Origin: Castellaniella denitrificans
Lineage (GTDB): Bacteria; Pseudomonadota; Gammaproteobacteria; Burkholderiales; Burkholderiaceae_B
Direction: 5' to 3'
Length of the DNA stretch: 64,000 nucleotides
Assembly (NCBI RefSeq): GCF_027214045.1
Contig: NZ_JAPWHE010000002.1
Span: 124,001-188,000, forward strand
Positions 27,873 to 36,912 of the stretch are shown here, in pieces. Every line of letters begins with the position of its first letter. Position 1 is the stretch's first letter. Position numbers and translations under genes: made by a program. The notes beneath the pieces were generated by a model. The model saw only the letters and a list, made by a program, of their open reading frames with translations. It was not told where the DNA came from and ran no database searches.

Positions 27873-30071
27873 TCACTGCCGCCCCGCCTGGACCCCGGGC
27901 AGTTCGTTGATGGCGGCCAGCGCCTGGCGGATCTGCTCGCCATCGCGGACTTCGACGGTGAAGACCATGTGCGCCAGCGAGCGGCGGCTGTGCGTCGTGA
28001 CGCGCACCACCCGCAGGCGCAGGCGCGCGAAGACTTCGGACAGATCGCGCAGCAGGTTGGGCCGGTCCTGGGCGTGGATGGACAAGTCCACGGGATACAT
28101 GGCCTGGGCGGTCTGGCCCCAGGCGACCTCGATGCAGCGTTCCGGATGGCGCTGTGCCAGGACCGCCCAGGAAGGGCAGTCGCGACGGTGGATGGACACC
28201 CCTCGACCCCGCGTGACGAAACCCTCGATGACGTCGGGCGGCACGGGCCGGCAGCAACGCGCCAGCTGCGTCATCAGGGAATCGACCCCCACCACCAACA
28301 CCCCGCTCTTGCCCGTGCGGGCGACGCTGCCGACGTCGCTGGCGTAGACGCGGGCCTCGTCCGGCTGTTCACGGGCCGGCTCGGGATCGCGCAGCGCGTG
28401 ATCGATCTGCCGCAGGCTGAATTCCTCCTTGGCCGCCGCGACGTACAGGTCATCGGCGCGGGCGAAGCCCAACTGCTGGGCCAGGTGTTCCTGGTTGACG
28501 GCGGTCCGCCCCAGGCGCTGCAGTTCCTTTTCGACCAGGCTCTGGCCCTGGGAGATGCGCTGCTGCAGTTCGACCGCATTGAACCAGGCCCGGACCTTGG
28601 CCCGGGCGCGCGGACTGGCCAGGTAGCCCAGTTGGGGATTGAGCCAGTCGCGGGAAGGACCGCCGGACTTGGCGGCGGTGATTTCCACGGTCTGCCCCGT
28701 ACGCAAGGGCGTGGACAGGGGCACGATCTGGCCGTCCACCCGGGCGCCCCGGCAGCGGTGGCCAAGGTCGGTATGCAGCAGATAGGCGAAATCCACCGGT
28801 GTGGAGCCCGCGGGCAGTTCCAGCACGCGCGCCTGGGGCGTCATCACATAGATGCGCGCATCCGGGGGCGTCGCGCCGGACGCCGGCGCCGTGCCGCCCT
28901 CGTCCTTCCAGGACAGCAACTGGCGCATCCAGGCGATCTTCTGGTCGTATTCCCCGGCGGCCGACACCTGGCCGCCCCGGGCGCCGGCTTCCTTGTAGCG
29001 CCAGTGGGCCGCCATTCCGTATTCGGCGAAATGATGCATGTCGCGGGTGCGGATCTGGACCTCGAAGGCGCGGCCCTCGGCATCGGCCACCACGGTGTGC
29101 AGGGAACGATAGCCGTTGGGCTTGGGGCGGGCGATGTAGTCGTCGAACTCCTCGGGCACCGGCGTCCACAGCGCATGCACCAGGGCCAGCGCGGCATAGC
29201 AGGCCCGCTCATCCTCGACAATCAGCCGCAGGGCGCGCAGATCGAACAACTGGTGGAATTCCAGGTGCTTGATGCGCATTTTGTTCCAGATGCTGTAGAT
29301 GTGCTTGGGCCGGCCGCTGAGTTCGGCCCGGATCCCGGCCTCGGCCAGCGCCGCCCGCAGGCGCGCCATCACGGCCTCGATGAAGCTCTCTCGCTCGGCG
29401 CGCTTTTCCTCGAGCTGGCGGGCGATGGTCTTGTAGGTGTCGGGCTGCAGAAAACGGAACGACAGATCCTCCATTTCCCATTTCAACTGCCAGATCCCGA
29501 GCCGATTGGCCAGCGGCGTGTACAACGCCATGGTTTCCCGGGCGAACTCAGGCGGACAGGGCGTGCGGCTGGCCGCGTGCCAGCGCAGCGACTGCAGCCG
29601 CGAGGCCAGCCGGATCAGCACGATGCGCAGATCCGCAGCCATGGCCAGCAGCATCTTGCGCTGCATTTCCTTCTGGTCGGTGCCGGACACATCGCCGGCC
29701 CGGCCCGCGACGTCGCCCAGGCGCAACAGGGCGCGCACGCCCTGGACCAGGCCGGTGATCTCGGCGCCGAACGCCTTGCGCAGCGGATCGGCGCGCGCCA
29801 GTTCGCCCGCCGGCACCGGCTGCACGGCCAGCAGGGCGGCCGCCCGGGTGGGCGCGTCCGAATCAAGGTTCCGCAGGATCAGGACCACGGCGGCGGCGTG
29901 CGCATCCAGTGTCTCGCCCGTGCTGGCCCGCGCGCCGCGCAGGGGTTCGCGGACCCAGTCGGCCGCCTCGCGCAGGATCGCCGCATCGGCGTCGGCCAGA
30001 CCGCCTCGGGCGGCCTGGAACCACTCGGGGTCGAAAGGATCTGCAGAAACGGGCTGCGAAGGAATGCTCAT
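27873..30071 (-). CDS. relA: (p)ppGpp synthetase RelA
   Basis: RelA makes (p)ppGpp on ribosomes carrying uncharged tRNA. The 732-aa product has a degenerate N-terminal HD region (no intact HD pair visible), the synthetase domain with the acidic EFDDYIARPKPNGYRSLHT segment typical of RelA rather than the RxKD of SpoT, a TGS domain (LELPAGSTPVDFAYLLHTD), and a C-terminal ACT domain (about 650-725). It therefore looks monofunctional. It is followed by trpB after 71 nt, so it may share transcripts with trpBA-accD. Confidence 0.95.
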   Translation of the reverse strand: MSIPSQPVSADPFDPEWFQAARGGLADADAAILREAADWVREPLRGARASTGETLDAHAAAVVLILRNLDSDAPTRAAALLAVQPVPAGELARADPLRKAFGAEITGLVQGVRALLRLGDVAGRAGDVSGTDQKEMQRKMLLAMAADLRIVLIRLASRLQSLRWHAASRTPCPPEFARETMALYTPLANRLGIWQLKWEMEDLSFRFLQPDTYKTIARQLEEKRAERESFIEAVMARLRAALAEAGIRAELSGRPKHIYSIWNKMRIKHLEFHQLFDLRALRLIVEDERACYAALALVHALWTPVPEEFDDYIARPKPNGYRSLHTVVADAEGRAFEVQIRTRDMHHFAEYGMAAHWRYKEAGARGGQVSAAGEYDQKIAWMRQLLSWKDEGGTAPASGATPPDARIYVMTPQARVLELPAGSTPVDFAYLLHTDLGHRCRGARVDGQIVPLSTPLRTGQTVEITAAKSGGPSRDWLNPQLGYLASPRARAKVRAWFNAVELQQRISQGQSLVEKELQRLGRTAVNQEHLAQQLGFARADDLYVAAAKEEFSLRQIDHALRDPEPAREQPDEARVYASDVGSVARTGKSGVLVVGVDSLMTQLARCCRPVPPDVIEGFVTRGRGVSIHRRDCPSWAVLAQRHPERCIEVAWGQTAQAMYPVDLSIHAQDRPNLLRDLSEVFARLRLRVVRVTTHSRRSLAHMVFTVEVRDGEQIRQALAAINELPGVQAGRQ

Positions 30072-30175
30072 GACGCCGGAACAGGAAAAACGCGGCCTCG
30101 TTCGGGCCTTCGGACTTGGAGCCTCTATACTACTTGAGAGCGTACCTCCCCGCAGGAGCGCGCAGGCACACCCCC

Positions 30176-30679
30176 ATGACGACCCAACTGCTGATCATCT
30201 GGCATTCCCGTACCGGCGCCGCCCTGCAGATGGCCCGGGCGGCCGCCGCCGGCGCACAGGCCGTGGCCGACGAACTCGGGGCGGGCGACCGTTTCGACCT
30301 GCAGGTCCGGCCCGCCGACACCGTGCGGACCGAAAACCTGCTCGCCGCCGACGGCTACCTGTTCGCCGCCCCGGAAAACCTGGCGGCGCTCAGCGGCGCC
30401 ATGAAGGAATGCCTCGATCGCACCTATTATCATGTGCTGGACCGGCTCAACGGCCGGCCCTACGGCGCCGTCATCACCGCCGGCTCCGACGGCGAGGGCG
30501 CCCGCCGGCAGCTGGAACGCATCTGCACCGGCTGGCGTCTGAACCCCATCGCCCCGACCTTGATCGTGCCCATGCGGGCCCAGACGCCCGAGGCGATCCT
30601 GGCTTGCAAGACCGTGCCCGACGACTGGCTGGCGCGCGGCGAGGAACTGGGCGGCACCCTGGCCGCCCTGCTGCTGTAA
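30176..30679 (+). CDS. Flavodoxin-like/NAD(P)H-dependent reductase family protein
   Basis: The 167-aa protein looks like a flavodoxin-fold flavoprotein: a first beta strand [16 protein letters not shown] with the FMN-phosphate loop SRTGA, the segment [14 protein letters not shown], and [14 protein letters not shown] for the second loop. It probably binds FMN and works as a small redox protein or reductase. The ATG at 30176 gives the usual N-terminus. Partner unknown; the ferredoxin fdxA follows 170 nt downstream. Confidence 0.75.
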   Translation: MTTQLLIIWHSRTGAALQMARAAAAGAQAVADELGAGDRFDLQVRPADTVRTENLLAADGYLFAAPENLAALSGAMKECLDRTYYHVLDRLNGRPYGAVITAGSDGEGARRQLERICTGWRLNPIAPTLIVPMRAQTPEAILACKTVPDDWLARGEELGGTLAALLL

Positions 30680-30712
30680 GGCACAGGGCCATTTTCAAAT
30701 GGTGACATCTCG

Positions 30713-30745
30713 CCACCTTCCGGCCTGCAGGCCGGCCGGATCCGC
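30713..30745. repeat. REP-like palindromic repeat, copy B
   Basis: The palindrome CCGGCCTGCAGGCCGG lies inside CCACCTT... and is followed by CCGGATCCGC, like copy A (9465-9499). It sits between the flavodoxin-like gene and fdxA. Just upstream, CCATTTTCAAATGG forms a second small palindrome. Confidence 0.6.
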
Positions 30746-30848
30746 ATCGCCCCACCTCCCGCACGGACTCTGCGGGTTCTCCCTGATAAATTCGGTAAAA
30801 TCCCGACAGGCCGTTTCAAGGCCCCGTCTGCAAGCCCGGAGCATCCTC

Positions 30849-31175
30849 ATGACTCACGTCGTCACCGAAAACTGTATCAAGTGCAAATACACCGACTGCG
30901 TCGATGTCTGTCCCGTGGACTGTTTCCGCGAAGGGCCGAACTTCCTGGTGATCGACCCCGAGGAATGCATCGACTGCGCCGTCTGTGTGCCCGAATGTCC
31001 CGCCAATGCCATCTTCGCCGAGGAAGACGTCCCCCAGGACCAGGTCGACTACATTCCCCTGAACGCCGAACTGTCCCCCCTGTTCGGGCCCATCAACCGA
31101 TCCGTCAGCCCCCTCGATGGCGCGGACGACTGGAACGGCGTGGCCGACAAGCTCAAATACCTGGAACGCCCCTAG
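30849..31175 (+). CDS. fdxA: Seven-iron ferredoxin FdxA
   Basis: The 108-aa protein is an Azotobacter FdI-type ferredoxin. By family alignment C9, C17 and C50 should hold the [3Fe-4S] cluster and C21, C40, C43 and C46 the [4Fe-4S] cluster; C12 and C25 are the extra cysteines typical of the family. The C-terminal part (after residue 60) is the long extension of this class. A TAAAAT -10-like box lies about 50 nt upstream. The electron partner is not evident. Confidence 0.95.
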   Translation: MTHVVTENCIKCKYTDCVDVCPVDCFREGPNFLVIDPEECIDCAVCVPECPANAIFAEEDVPQDQVDYIPLNAELSPLFGPINRSVSPLDGADDWNGVADKLKYLERP

Positions 31176-31274
31176 CATCCTGGCCGGCGGGTTCGCGCAT
31201 TCGGCATCAGACCACCTGCCATCACGCGTCGACGGTCTCCGGACGATCCGTCTGCAAAACCCCACATTCGGCCA

Positions 31275-31291
31275 GTATATGATCCATATAC
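31275..31291. promoter_or_regulatory. Perfect inverted repeat upstream of phaZ
   Basis: GTATATG (31275-31281), ATC, CATATAC (31285-31291) form a perfect 7-3-7 inverted repeat in the 223-nt spacer before phaZ, about 108 nt from the start codon. This has the look of a dimeric repressor site. The rest of the spacer shows only a short TACCGGTA palindrome (about 31320-31327). Confidence 0.4.
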
Positions 31292-31398
31292 GGGAAATTC
31301 CGGTAGCGCCCTGTCACGATTACCGGTACTTTAGGTCTGGATGACCGATATTCCGGCGCGCGCCCCGCACCGGACCAGACCGACGGGAACGCATACCC

Positions 31399-32616
31399 AT
31401 GCTGTACGACCTGCACGAGCTTCAACGCTCAATCCTGGCTCCTTTCACGGCTTTCACTGAAACCGGTTCACACCTGTTTTCCAATCCTTACAGCCCGCTG
31501 GCCTATACGCCGCTGTCGCGGCAGTTCGCCGCCGCCTACGAGCTGGCCCACCGCGTGGGCAAGGACTACGAAAAACCCGCCTGGAACCTGCCTTCCACCG
31601 AAATCGGCGGACGCGAAGTCGCCGTGTACGAAGACATTGCCCTGGCCCAGCCTTTCTGCCGCCTGGTGCATTTTCGCCGCGACACCCGCCGACACGATCC
31701 GCGCGTGCTGCTGGTGGCGCCCCTGTCCGGGCACCATGCCACCCTGCTGCGCGACACGGTGCGCGCCCTGCTGCCCAACCACGAGGTCTACGTCACCGAC
31801 TGGATCGACGCCCGCATGGTGCCCGCGGCCGATGGCACCTTCGGCCTGGACGACTATGTGCGCTATGTCCAGACCTTTCTGCGCCACCTGGGCCCGGACA
31901 CCCACGTGATCTCGGTCTGCCAGCCCACGGTGCCGGTCCTGGCCGCCATCTCCCTGCTGGCCGCCGCCGACGACCCCTGTCAGCCGCGCAGCATGGTCAT
32001 GATGGGCGGCCCCATCGACACGCGCAAATCGCCCACCCAGGTCAACCGCCTGGCCACGACCAAACCCTACGAATGGTTCGAGGACACCCTGATCCACCGG
32101 GTCCCTTCCCGCTACCCGGGCGCCGGCCGGCTGGTCTATCCAGGGTTCCTTCAACACGCCGGATTCGTCGCCATGAACCCGGACCGGCACCTGAAATCGC
32201 ACTACGACTTCTACCTGCACCTGCTGCGCGGCGATGACAGCGACGCCGAAGCGCACCGCCGCTTCTACGACGAATACAATGCCGTGCTGGACATGCCGGC
32301 CCGCTTCTACCTGGACACCATCCGGATCGTCTTCCAGGAATTCCGCCTGCCGTGCGGCACCTGGTCGATCGACGGCGAACGGGTCGATCCCGCCGCCATC
32401 CGCAAGACCGCGCTGCTGACCATCGAGGGCGAACTGGACGACATTTCGGGCCAGGGCCAGACACACGCCGCGCACGGCCTGTGCGCCAACCTGTCCCCGT
32501 CCATGCGGGAAGTCCACACCGCCGCCGATTGCGGCCACTACGGCATCTTCTCGGGACGCCGCTGGCGCCAGCAGATCTGTCCTAAAATAGCGACGTTCAT
32601 CCGCGCCCATACCTGA
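31399..32616 (+). CDS. phaZ: Intracellular polyhydroxybutyrate depolymerase
   Basis: PhaZ breaks down stored polyhydroxyalkanoate granules. The 405-aa protein belongs to the PhaZ1 family of Cupriavidus: the nucleophile is C174 in the [13 protein letters not shown] box, replacing the usual Ser lipase box, with [11 protein letters not shown] downstream and a C-terminal His in [12 protein letters not shown]. No signal peptide is present, which fits an intracellular enzyme. No phaC or phasin gene lies in the window. Confidence 0.94.
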   Translation: MLYDLHELQRSILAPFTAFTETGSHLFSNPYSPLAYTPLSRQFAAAYELAHRVGKDYEKPAWNLPSTEIGGREVAVYEDIALAQPFCRLVHFRRDTRRHDPRVLLVAPLSGHHATLLRDTVRALLPNHEVYVTDWIDARMVPAADGTFGLDDYVRYVQTFLRHLGPDTHVISVCQPTVPVLAAISLLAAADDPCQPRSMVMMGGPIDTRKSPTQVNRLATTKPYEWFEDTLIHRVPSRYPGAGRLVYPGFLQHAGFVAMNPDRHLKSHYDFYLHLLRGDDSDAEAHRRFYDEYNAVLDMPARFYLDTIRIVFQEFRLPCGTWSIDGERVDPAAIRKTALLTIEGELDDISGQGQTHAAHGLCANLSPSMREVHTAADCGHYGIFSGRRWRQQICPKIATFIRAHT

Positions 32617-32645
32617 GCGCTCCTCTCGCTCGCCTCCGGGGGACG

Positions 32646-33287
32646 GTGTACGCCGTCCCCCGTGCGTTTCCGCCCGCCGTGCCCACACTGACCGATACCC
32701 TCGACGCCCTGCTGCCGCAGACCCAATGTACGCAATGCGGGTACGACGGCTGCCGCCCCTACGCCCAGGCCATGGCCGAGGGGCTGGCCGACACCAACCG
32801 CTGCCCGCCCGGCGGGCCGGGCGTCATCGAGGCGCTGTCGCGGACGCTGAATCGTCCGGCGCGCCCCCTGGATCCGGATTGCGGCACGCACCAACCCTTC
32901 CGCGTGGCGCTCATCGACGAGACCCACTGCATCGGCTGCACCCTGTGCATCCAGGCCTGTCCGGTGGACGCCATCCTCGGCGCCAACCAGTGCATGCACA
33001 CCGTCATCGAGGCCGACTGCACCGGCTGCGAGCGCTGCGTGGCCCCCTGTCCGGTGGACTGCATCGCCATGATCCCCGCTGGCCGCGACTGGACGGCCGA
33101 GGACGCCGACACCGCCCGCGCGCGCTACCAGGCGCGCAACGTCCGGTTGCGGTCACGCCACGACGAGGATGCCGGCCCCGCCGCGCGCACGCTGGCCAAC
33201 AAGCCCGTCCTGACCGCCCCCGACTCCGGCGACAAACAGGATCGCATCGCCCAGGCCCTGGCCCGGGCGCGCGCCCGACGCCCATGA
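32646..33287 (+). CDS. rsxB: RnfB/RsxB-like iron-sulfur protein
   Basis: The 213-aa protein has a putative Fe-S domain at the N-terminus ([16 protein letters not shown] and RCPPGG) and two 4Fe-4S motifs ([16 protein letters not shown] and [16 protein letters not shown]). The typical RnfB membrane anchor is missing and no other rnf/rsx genes are present, as is common for solitary betaproteobacterial RsxB. The start is uncertain: GTG at 32646 has GGGGGA just upstream, while GTG at 32679 fits homologues better. It overlaps nth by ATGA, a conserved pairing with endonuclease III. Confidence 0.85.
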   Translation: MYAVPRAFPPAVPTLTDTLDALLPQTQCTQCGYDGCRPYAQAMAEGLADTNRCPPGGPGVIEALSRTLNRPARPLDPDCGTHQPFRVALIDETHCIGCTLCIQACPVDAILGANQCMHTVIEADCTGCERCVAPCPVDCIAMIPAGRDWTAEDADTARARYQARNVRLRSRHDEDAGPAARTLANKPVLTAPDSGDKQDRIAQALARARARRP

Positions 33288-33922
33288 AACGCGCCGCCAT
33301 CGAAGAATGCTTCCGCCGCCTGCGCGAAGCCAACCCCCACCCCAGGACCGAACTGGAATACGGCAGCGTCTTTCAACTTCTGGTGGCCGTCATGCTTTCG
33401 GCCCAGGCGACCGACCGTTCCGTCAACCTGGCCACCCGCCGATTCTTCCCGGAGCACGGTACGCCCGAGGGCCTGCTGGCCCTGGGCATAACGGGATTGA
33501 CCGAGGCGATCCGCACCATCGGCCTGTACAAGACCAAGGCGCGCAATGTCATCCGCACCTGCGAACTGCTGCTGGAACGGCACGGCGGCCAGGTACCGGA
33601 CCGCCGCGAAGCGCTGGAAGCCCTGCCCGGGGTCGGCCGCAAGACCGCCAACGTGGTGCTGAACACGGCTTTCCGCCAACCCGCGATGGCCGTGGACACG
33701 CACATCTTCCGCGTGGCCAACCGGACCGGCATCGCCCCGGGCAAGACCGTGCTGGCCGTCGAACAGGCGCTGCTGCGCCGGGTGCCGAAGGACTACCTGC
33801 TCGACGCCCACCACTGGCTGATTCTGCACGGCCGCTACGTCTGCGTCGCCCGCAAGCCGAAATGCCCCCGGTGTCCCATCGCCGACCTGTGCGAATACCC
33901 GGACAAGACCCGCCCCGAATAG
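33284..33922 (+). CDS. nth: Endonuclease III
   Basis: Nth is a base-excision repair glycosylase/AP lyase for oxidised pyrimidines. The 212-aa protein has the helix-hairpin-helix motif [13 protein letters not shown] with catalytic K120, D138 in VDTHIFRV, and a C-terminal Fe-S cluster with Cys spacing x6-x2-x5 ([17 protein letters not shown]). The ATG overlaps the upstream Fe-S protein gene. Confidence 0.97.
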   Translation: MKRAAIEECFRRLREANPHPRTELEYGSVFQLLVAVMLSAQATDRSVNLATRRFFPEHGTPEGLLALGITGLTEAIRTIGLYKTKARNVIRTCELLLERHGGQVPDRREALEALPGVGRKTANVVLNTAFRQPAMAVDTHIFRVANRTGIAPGKTVLAVEQALLRRVPKDYLLDAHHWLILHGRYVCVARKPKCPRCPIADLCEYPDKTRPE

Positions 33923-33978
33923 GGCCCGCTATTGCACCGCAATATCCCAGCGACGCAACGACAACTCTGTAAAACCCC

Positions 33979-34007
33979 TATGGAGCCAAGGCCACGTCCG
34001 CTCCATA
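33979..34007. promoter_or_regulatory. Perfect inverted repeat upstream of livG
   Basis: TATGGAGC (33979-33986) and GCTCCATA (34000-34007) are perfect 8-nt arms with a 13-nt spacer, ending 52 nt before the livG ATG. No T-tract follows, so an operator for a dimeric regulator is more likely than a terminator for nth. Confidence 0.4.
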
Positions 34008-34059
34008 CTTGAAGCATCCGCCATCGGGCGCCGCACTGCGACATTGAACACGGGGCATC

Positions 34060-34842
34060 ATGGGCACAGAACCCTCCATCATTCTCGAAACCCGACGACT
34101 CTCGAAAACCTTTCTCGGCTTCACCGCCGTGGATTCCGTGGACCTGAAGATCCAACGCGGCCACATCCACGCGCTGATCGGCCCCAACGGCGCGGGCAAG
34201 ACCACCTGCTTCAATCTGCTCACCAAATTCCTCGTGCCCAGCCAGGGCCAGATCTTCTTCGAAGGCAAGGAAATCACCGGCGACAAACCGGCTGAAATCG
34301 CCCGCAAGGGCATCATCCGGTCTTTCCAGATTTCGGCCGTCTTCCCGCAACTGACGGTGCTCGACAACGTACGCATCGCCCTGCAACGCGCCACCGGCAC
34401 CTCGTTCCACTTCTGGCGCAGCGAGTCCAGCCTGCGCCACCTCGACGGCCGGGCCATGGAATTGCTCGCAGAGGTCGACCTGGCCGACTTCGCCGCCCAG
34501 ATGACCGTGAACCTGCCCTACGGCCGCAAGCGCGCCCTGGAAATCGCCACCACCCTGGCCATGGAACCCAGCCTGATGCTGCTGGACGAGCCCACCCAGG
34601 GCATGGGCCACGAGGACGTGGACCGGGTCACCCGCCTCATCAAGCAGGTCAGCGCGGGACGCACCATCCTGATGGTGGAGCACAACATGAAAGTCGTTTC
34701 TTCCATCGCCGACCGCATCACCGTGCTGGCGCGCGGCGCGGTGCTGGCCGAGGGCGACTACGCGACCGTCTCGAACAACCCCGCCGTGATGGAAGCCTAC
34801 ATGGGCACCACCCAGGGCGAACTCGAAGGGGCCCACGCATGA
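34060..34842 (+). CDS. livG: Branched-chain amino-acid type ABC transporter ATPase LivG
   Basis: The 260-aa ATPase has Walker A GPNGAGKTT (41-49), a LivG-type signature NLPYGRKRALEIA (about 151-163) in place of LSGGQ, Walker B LMLLDEP (172-178) and the switch His in VEHNM. It belongs to the HAAT family (branched-chain amino acids, amides, urea). It is first in the livG-livF-SBP-livH-livM unit and overlaps livF by ATGA. Substrate unknown. Confidence 0.93.
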   Translation: MGTEPSIILETRRLSKTFLGFTAVDSVDLKIQRGHIHALIGPNGAGKTTCFNLLTKFLVPSQGQIFFEGKEITGDKPAEIARKGIIRSFQISAVFPQLTVLDNVRIALQRATGTSFHFWRSESSLRHLDGRAMELLAEVDLADFAAQMTVNLPYGRKRALEIATTLAMEPSLMLLDEPTQGMGHEDVDRVTRLIKQVSAGRTILMVEHNMKVVSSIADRITVLARGAVLAEGDYATVSNNPAVMEAYMGTTQGELEGAHA

Positions 34843-35549
34843 GTCTCGCACTCGAAATCTCCGATCTGCACGCCTGGTACGGCGAATCCCACGTGTTGCA
34901 CGGCGTGAACATGCGCGTCGAGCCCGGCCAGGTCGTCACCCTGCTGGGCCGCAACGGCGCCGGACGCACCACCACGCTGCGCGCGCTGCTGGGCCTGACC
35001 AGCCGGCGCACCGGCTCGATCCGCATCCAGGGCACCGAGTCGATCCATCTGGCCACCCACCGCATCGCGCACCTGGGCATCGGCTACTGCCCTGAGGAAC
35101 GTGGCATCTTCGCCTCGCTGTCCTGCGAGGAAAACCTGCTGCTGCCGCCCACCGTGGGCGACACCCTGGGCGGAGGCATGTCGCTGGCCGAGATCTACGA
35201 CATGTTCCCCAATCTGCTCGAACGGCGCCACTCGCCGGGTACCCGCCTGTCCGGGGGCGAGCAACAGATGCTGGCTGTCGCACGCATTCTGCGCACCGGC
35301 GCCAACCTGCTGCTGCTCGACGAGATCTCCGAAGGCCTGGCCCCGGTCATCGTGCAGGCGCTGGACCGCATGATCCGCACCCTCAAGACCAAGGGCTACA
35401 CCGTCGTCATGGTCGAGCAGAACTTCCGCTTCGCCGCGCCCCTGGCCGACCATTTCTACGTCATGGAACATGGCCAGATCGTGGAACAATTCCCCGCCGG
35501 CCAGCTTCAGGAAAAACAATCCACCCTCGACAGCCTGCTGGGCGTCTGA
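34839..35549 (+). CDS. livF: Branched-chain amino-acid type ABC transporter ATPase LivF, with Arg in Walker A
   Basis: The 236-aa ATPase has the signature RLSGGEQQM and Walker B LLLLDEISEGLAP, typical of LivF. Its Walker A reads GRNGAGRTTT (37-46): position 43 is Arg (codon CGC) where the nucleotide-binding Lys is expected. Such a change usually weakens ATP binding, so this subunit may be less active than LivG, or Arg may serve. I recall similar variants in related betaproteobacteria, which needs checking. It overlaps livG by ATGA. Confidence 0.92.
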   Translation: MSLALEISDLHAWYGESHVLHGVNMRVEPGQVVTLLGRNGAGRTTTLRALLGLTSRRTGSIRIQGTESIHLATHRIAHLGIGYCPEERGIFASLSCEENLLLPPTVGDTLGGGMSLAEIYDMFPNLLERRHSPGTRLSGGEQQMLAVARILRTGANLLLLDEISEGLAPVIVQALDRMIRTLKTKGYTVVMVEQNFRFAAPLADHFYVMEHGQIVEQFPAGQLQEKQSTLDSLLGV

Positions 35550-35613
35550 CCGGCGCCAGCGCCCCATTTTCCACCGATCCGCCGGCACAACCGGCACAAA
35601 AAGGAGACTTCCC

Positions 35614-36825
35614 ATGAAACTGCGTACCCTATCCGCCGCGCTGGCCGTTGCCGGCCTGGGCTTCGGTCTCTCGGCCCAGGCCGCGGGGATTTCAGACGAT
35701 GTGATCCGCATCGGTTTCATCGCCGACATGTCCGGCGTGTATGCGGACATCGACGGCAATGCCGGCGCCGACGCCATCCGCATGGCGATCGCCGACATGG
35801 GGGGCGAAATCAACGGGAAGAAAATCGAACTGCTGACCGCCGATCACCAGAACAAAGCCGACATCGCCTCGGCCCGCGCCCGCGAATGGTTCGACCAGCA
35901 GCATCTGGACATGCTGATCGGCGGCACCAATTCGGCCACCGCGCTGGCCATGGCCGCCGTGGCCGCCGAAAAGAAAAAGCCCTTCATGGCCGTCGGCCCG
36001 GGCTCTTCGGCACTGACCAATGCGCAATGCACCCCCTACACCGTCCACTACGCCTACAACACCGTCGCGCTGGCCCACGGCACGGGTTCGGCCGTGGTGC
36101 GCGAGGGAGGCAAGACCTGGTTCTACCTGACCGCCGACTACGCCTTCGGGCACTCGCTGGAACAAGACACGATGAAGGTCGTGGAGGCGTCCGGCGGCAA
36201 AAACCTGGGCGCCGTGCGCGCACCGCTGGCGACGACGGACTTCTCCTCCTTCCTGCTGCAGGCGCAAAGCTCCGGCGCCCAGGTCCTGGGCCTGGCCAAC
36301 GCGGGCGGCGACTTCATCAACTCCGTCAAGGCCGCCAAGGAATTCGGCGTCACCCAGACCATGAAACTGGCCGGTCTGCTGGTGTTCATCAACGACATCC
36401 ACGCCCTGGGCCTGGACAGCACCGCCGGCCTGTACCTGACCACGCCCTGGTACTGGGACCAGAACGATGAATCGCGTGCCTGGTCCAAGCGTTTCTTCGA
36501 ACAGCACAAGCGCGCGCCGTCCTTCCTGCAGGCGGGCGATTATTCGGTGGCCAAGACCTACCTGGAAGCCGTCAAGGCCATCGGCACGGACGACGGCGAT
36601 GCCGTCATGAAACAGCTCAAGAGCATCAAGATCAACGACATGTTCATGAAGAACGGCTACATCCGCAAGGACGGCCTGACGATGCACGACATGTACCTGG
36701 CTCAGGTGAAGAAACCCGACCAGTCGAAGGCGCCCTGGGACTACTACAACATCGTGCGCACCCTGCCGGCCGAATCGGTCTATGGCGCGGAATCGACCTC
36801 GACCTGCGCGCTGCTCAAGAAATAA
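35614..36825 (+). CDS. ABC transporter periplasmic substrate-binding protein (type I, HAAT family)
   Basis: The 403-aa precursor has a signal peptide (about 1-23, ending SAQA) and a periplasmic-binding fold of the amino-acid/amide type: IRIGFIADMSGVYADIDG at the start and GGTNSATALAMAAVAAE. AAGGAG lies 8 nt before the ATG. It sits between livF and livH. The ligand cannot be told from sequence; branched-chain amino acids, amides, urea or aromatic compounds are possible. Confidence 0.9.
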   Translation: MKLRTLSAALAVAGLGFGLSAQAAGISDDVIRIGFIADMSGVYADIDGNAGADAIRMAIADMGGEINGKKIELLTADHQNKADIASARAREWFDQQHLDMLIGGTNSATALAMAAVAAEKKKPFMAVGPGSSALTNAQCTPYTVHYAYNTVALAHGTGSAVVREGGKTWFYLTADYAFGHSLEQDTMKVVEASGGKNLGAVRAPLATTDFSSFLLQAQSSGAQVLGLANAGGDFINSVKAAKEFGVTQTMKLAGLLVFINDIHALGLDSTAGLYLTTPWYWDQNDESRAWSKRFFEQHKRAPSFLQAGDYSVAKTYLEAVKAIGTDDGDAVMKQLKSIKINDMFMKNGYIRKDGLTMHDMYLAQVKKPDQSKAPWDYYNIVRTLPAESVYGAESTSTCALLKK

Positions 36826-36840
36826 GCGGCGCATGAACTC

Positions 36841-36871
36841 CGGGCTCCCTCCCCTGCCGGGCGGGAGCCCG
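36841..36871 (+). other. Intercistronic hairpin between binding protein and permeases
   Basis: CGGGCTCCC (36841-36849) pairs with GGGAGCCCG (36863-36871), a perfect 9-bp stem with a 13-nt loop. No U-tract follows. Such hairpins often stabilise the upstream binding-protein message so that it outnumbers the membrane subunits. Confidence 0.55.
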
Positions 36872-36912
36872 CGATTCTCGTCCCTCCTCCCGCCCGCTTT
36901 CACCGCAGCCCT

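Noticed and set aside
27969-30137. A 722-codon open frame antisense to relA.
   Set aside because: Same reason: relA is convincing on the minus strand, and the antisense product is His/Gln/Gly-rich without domains.
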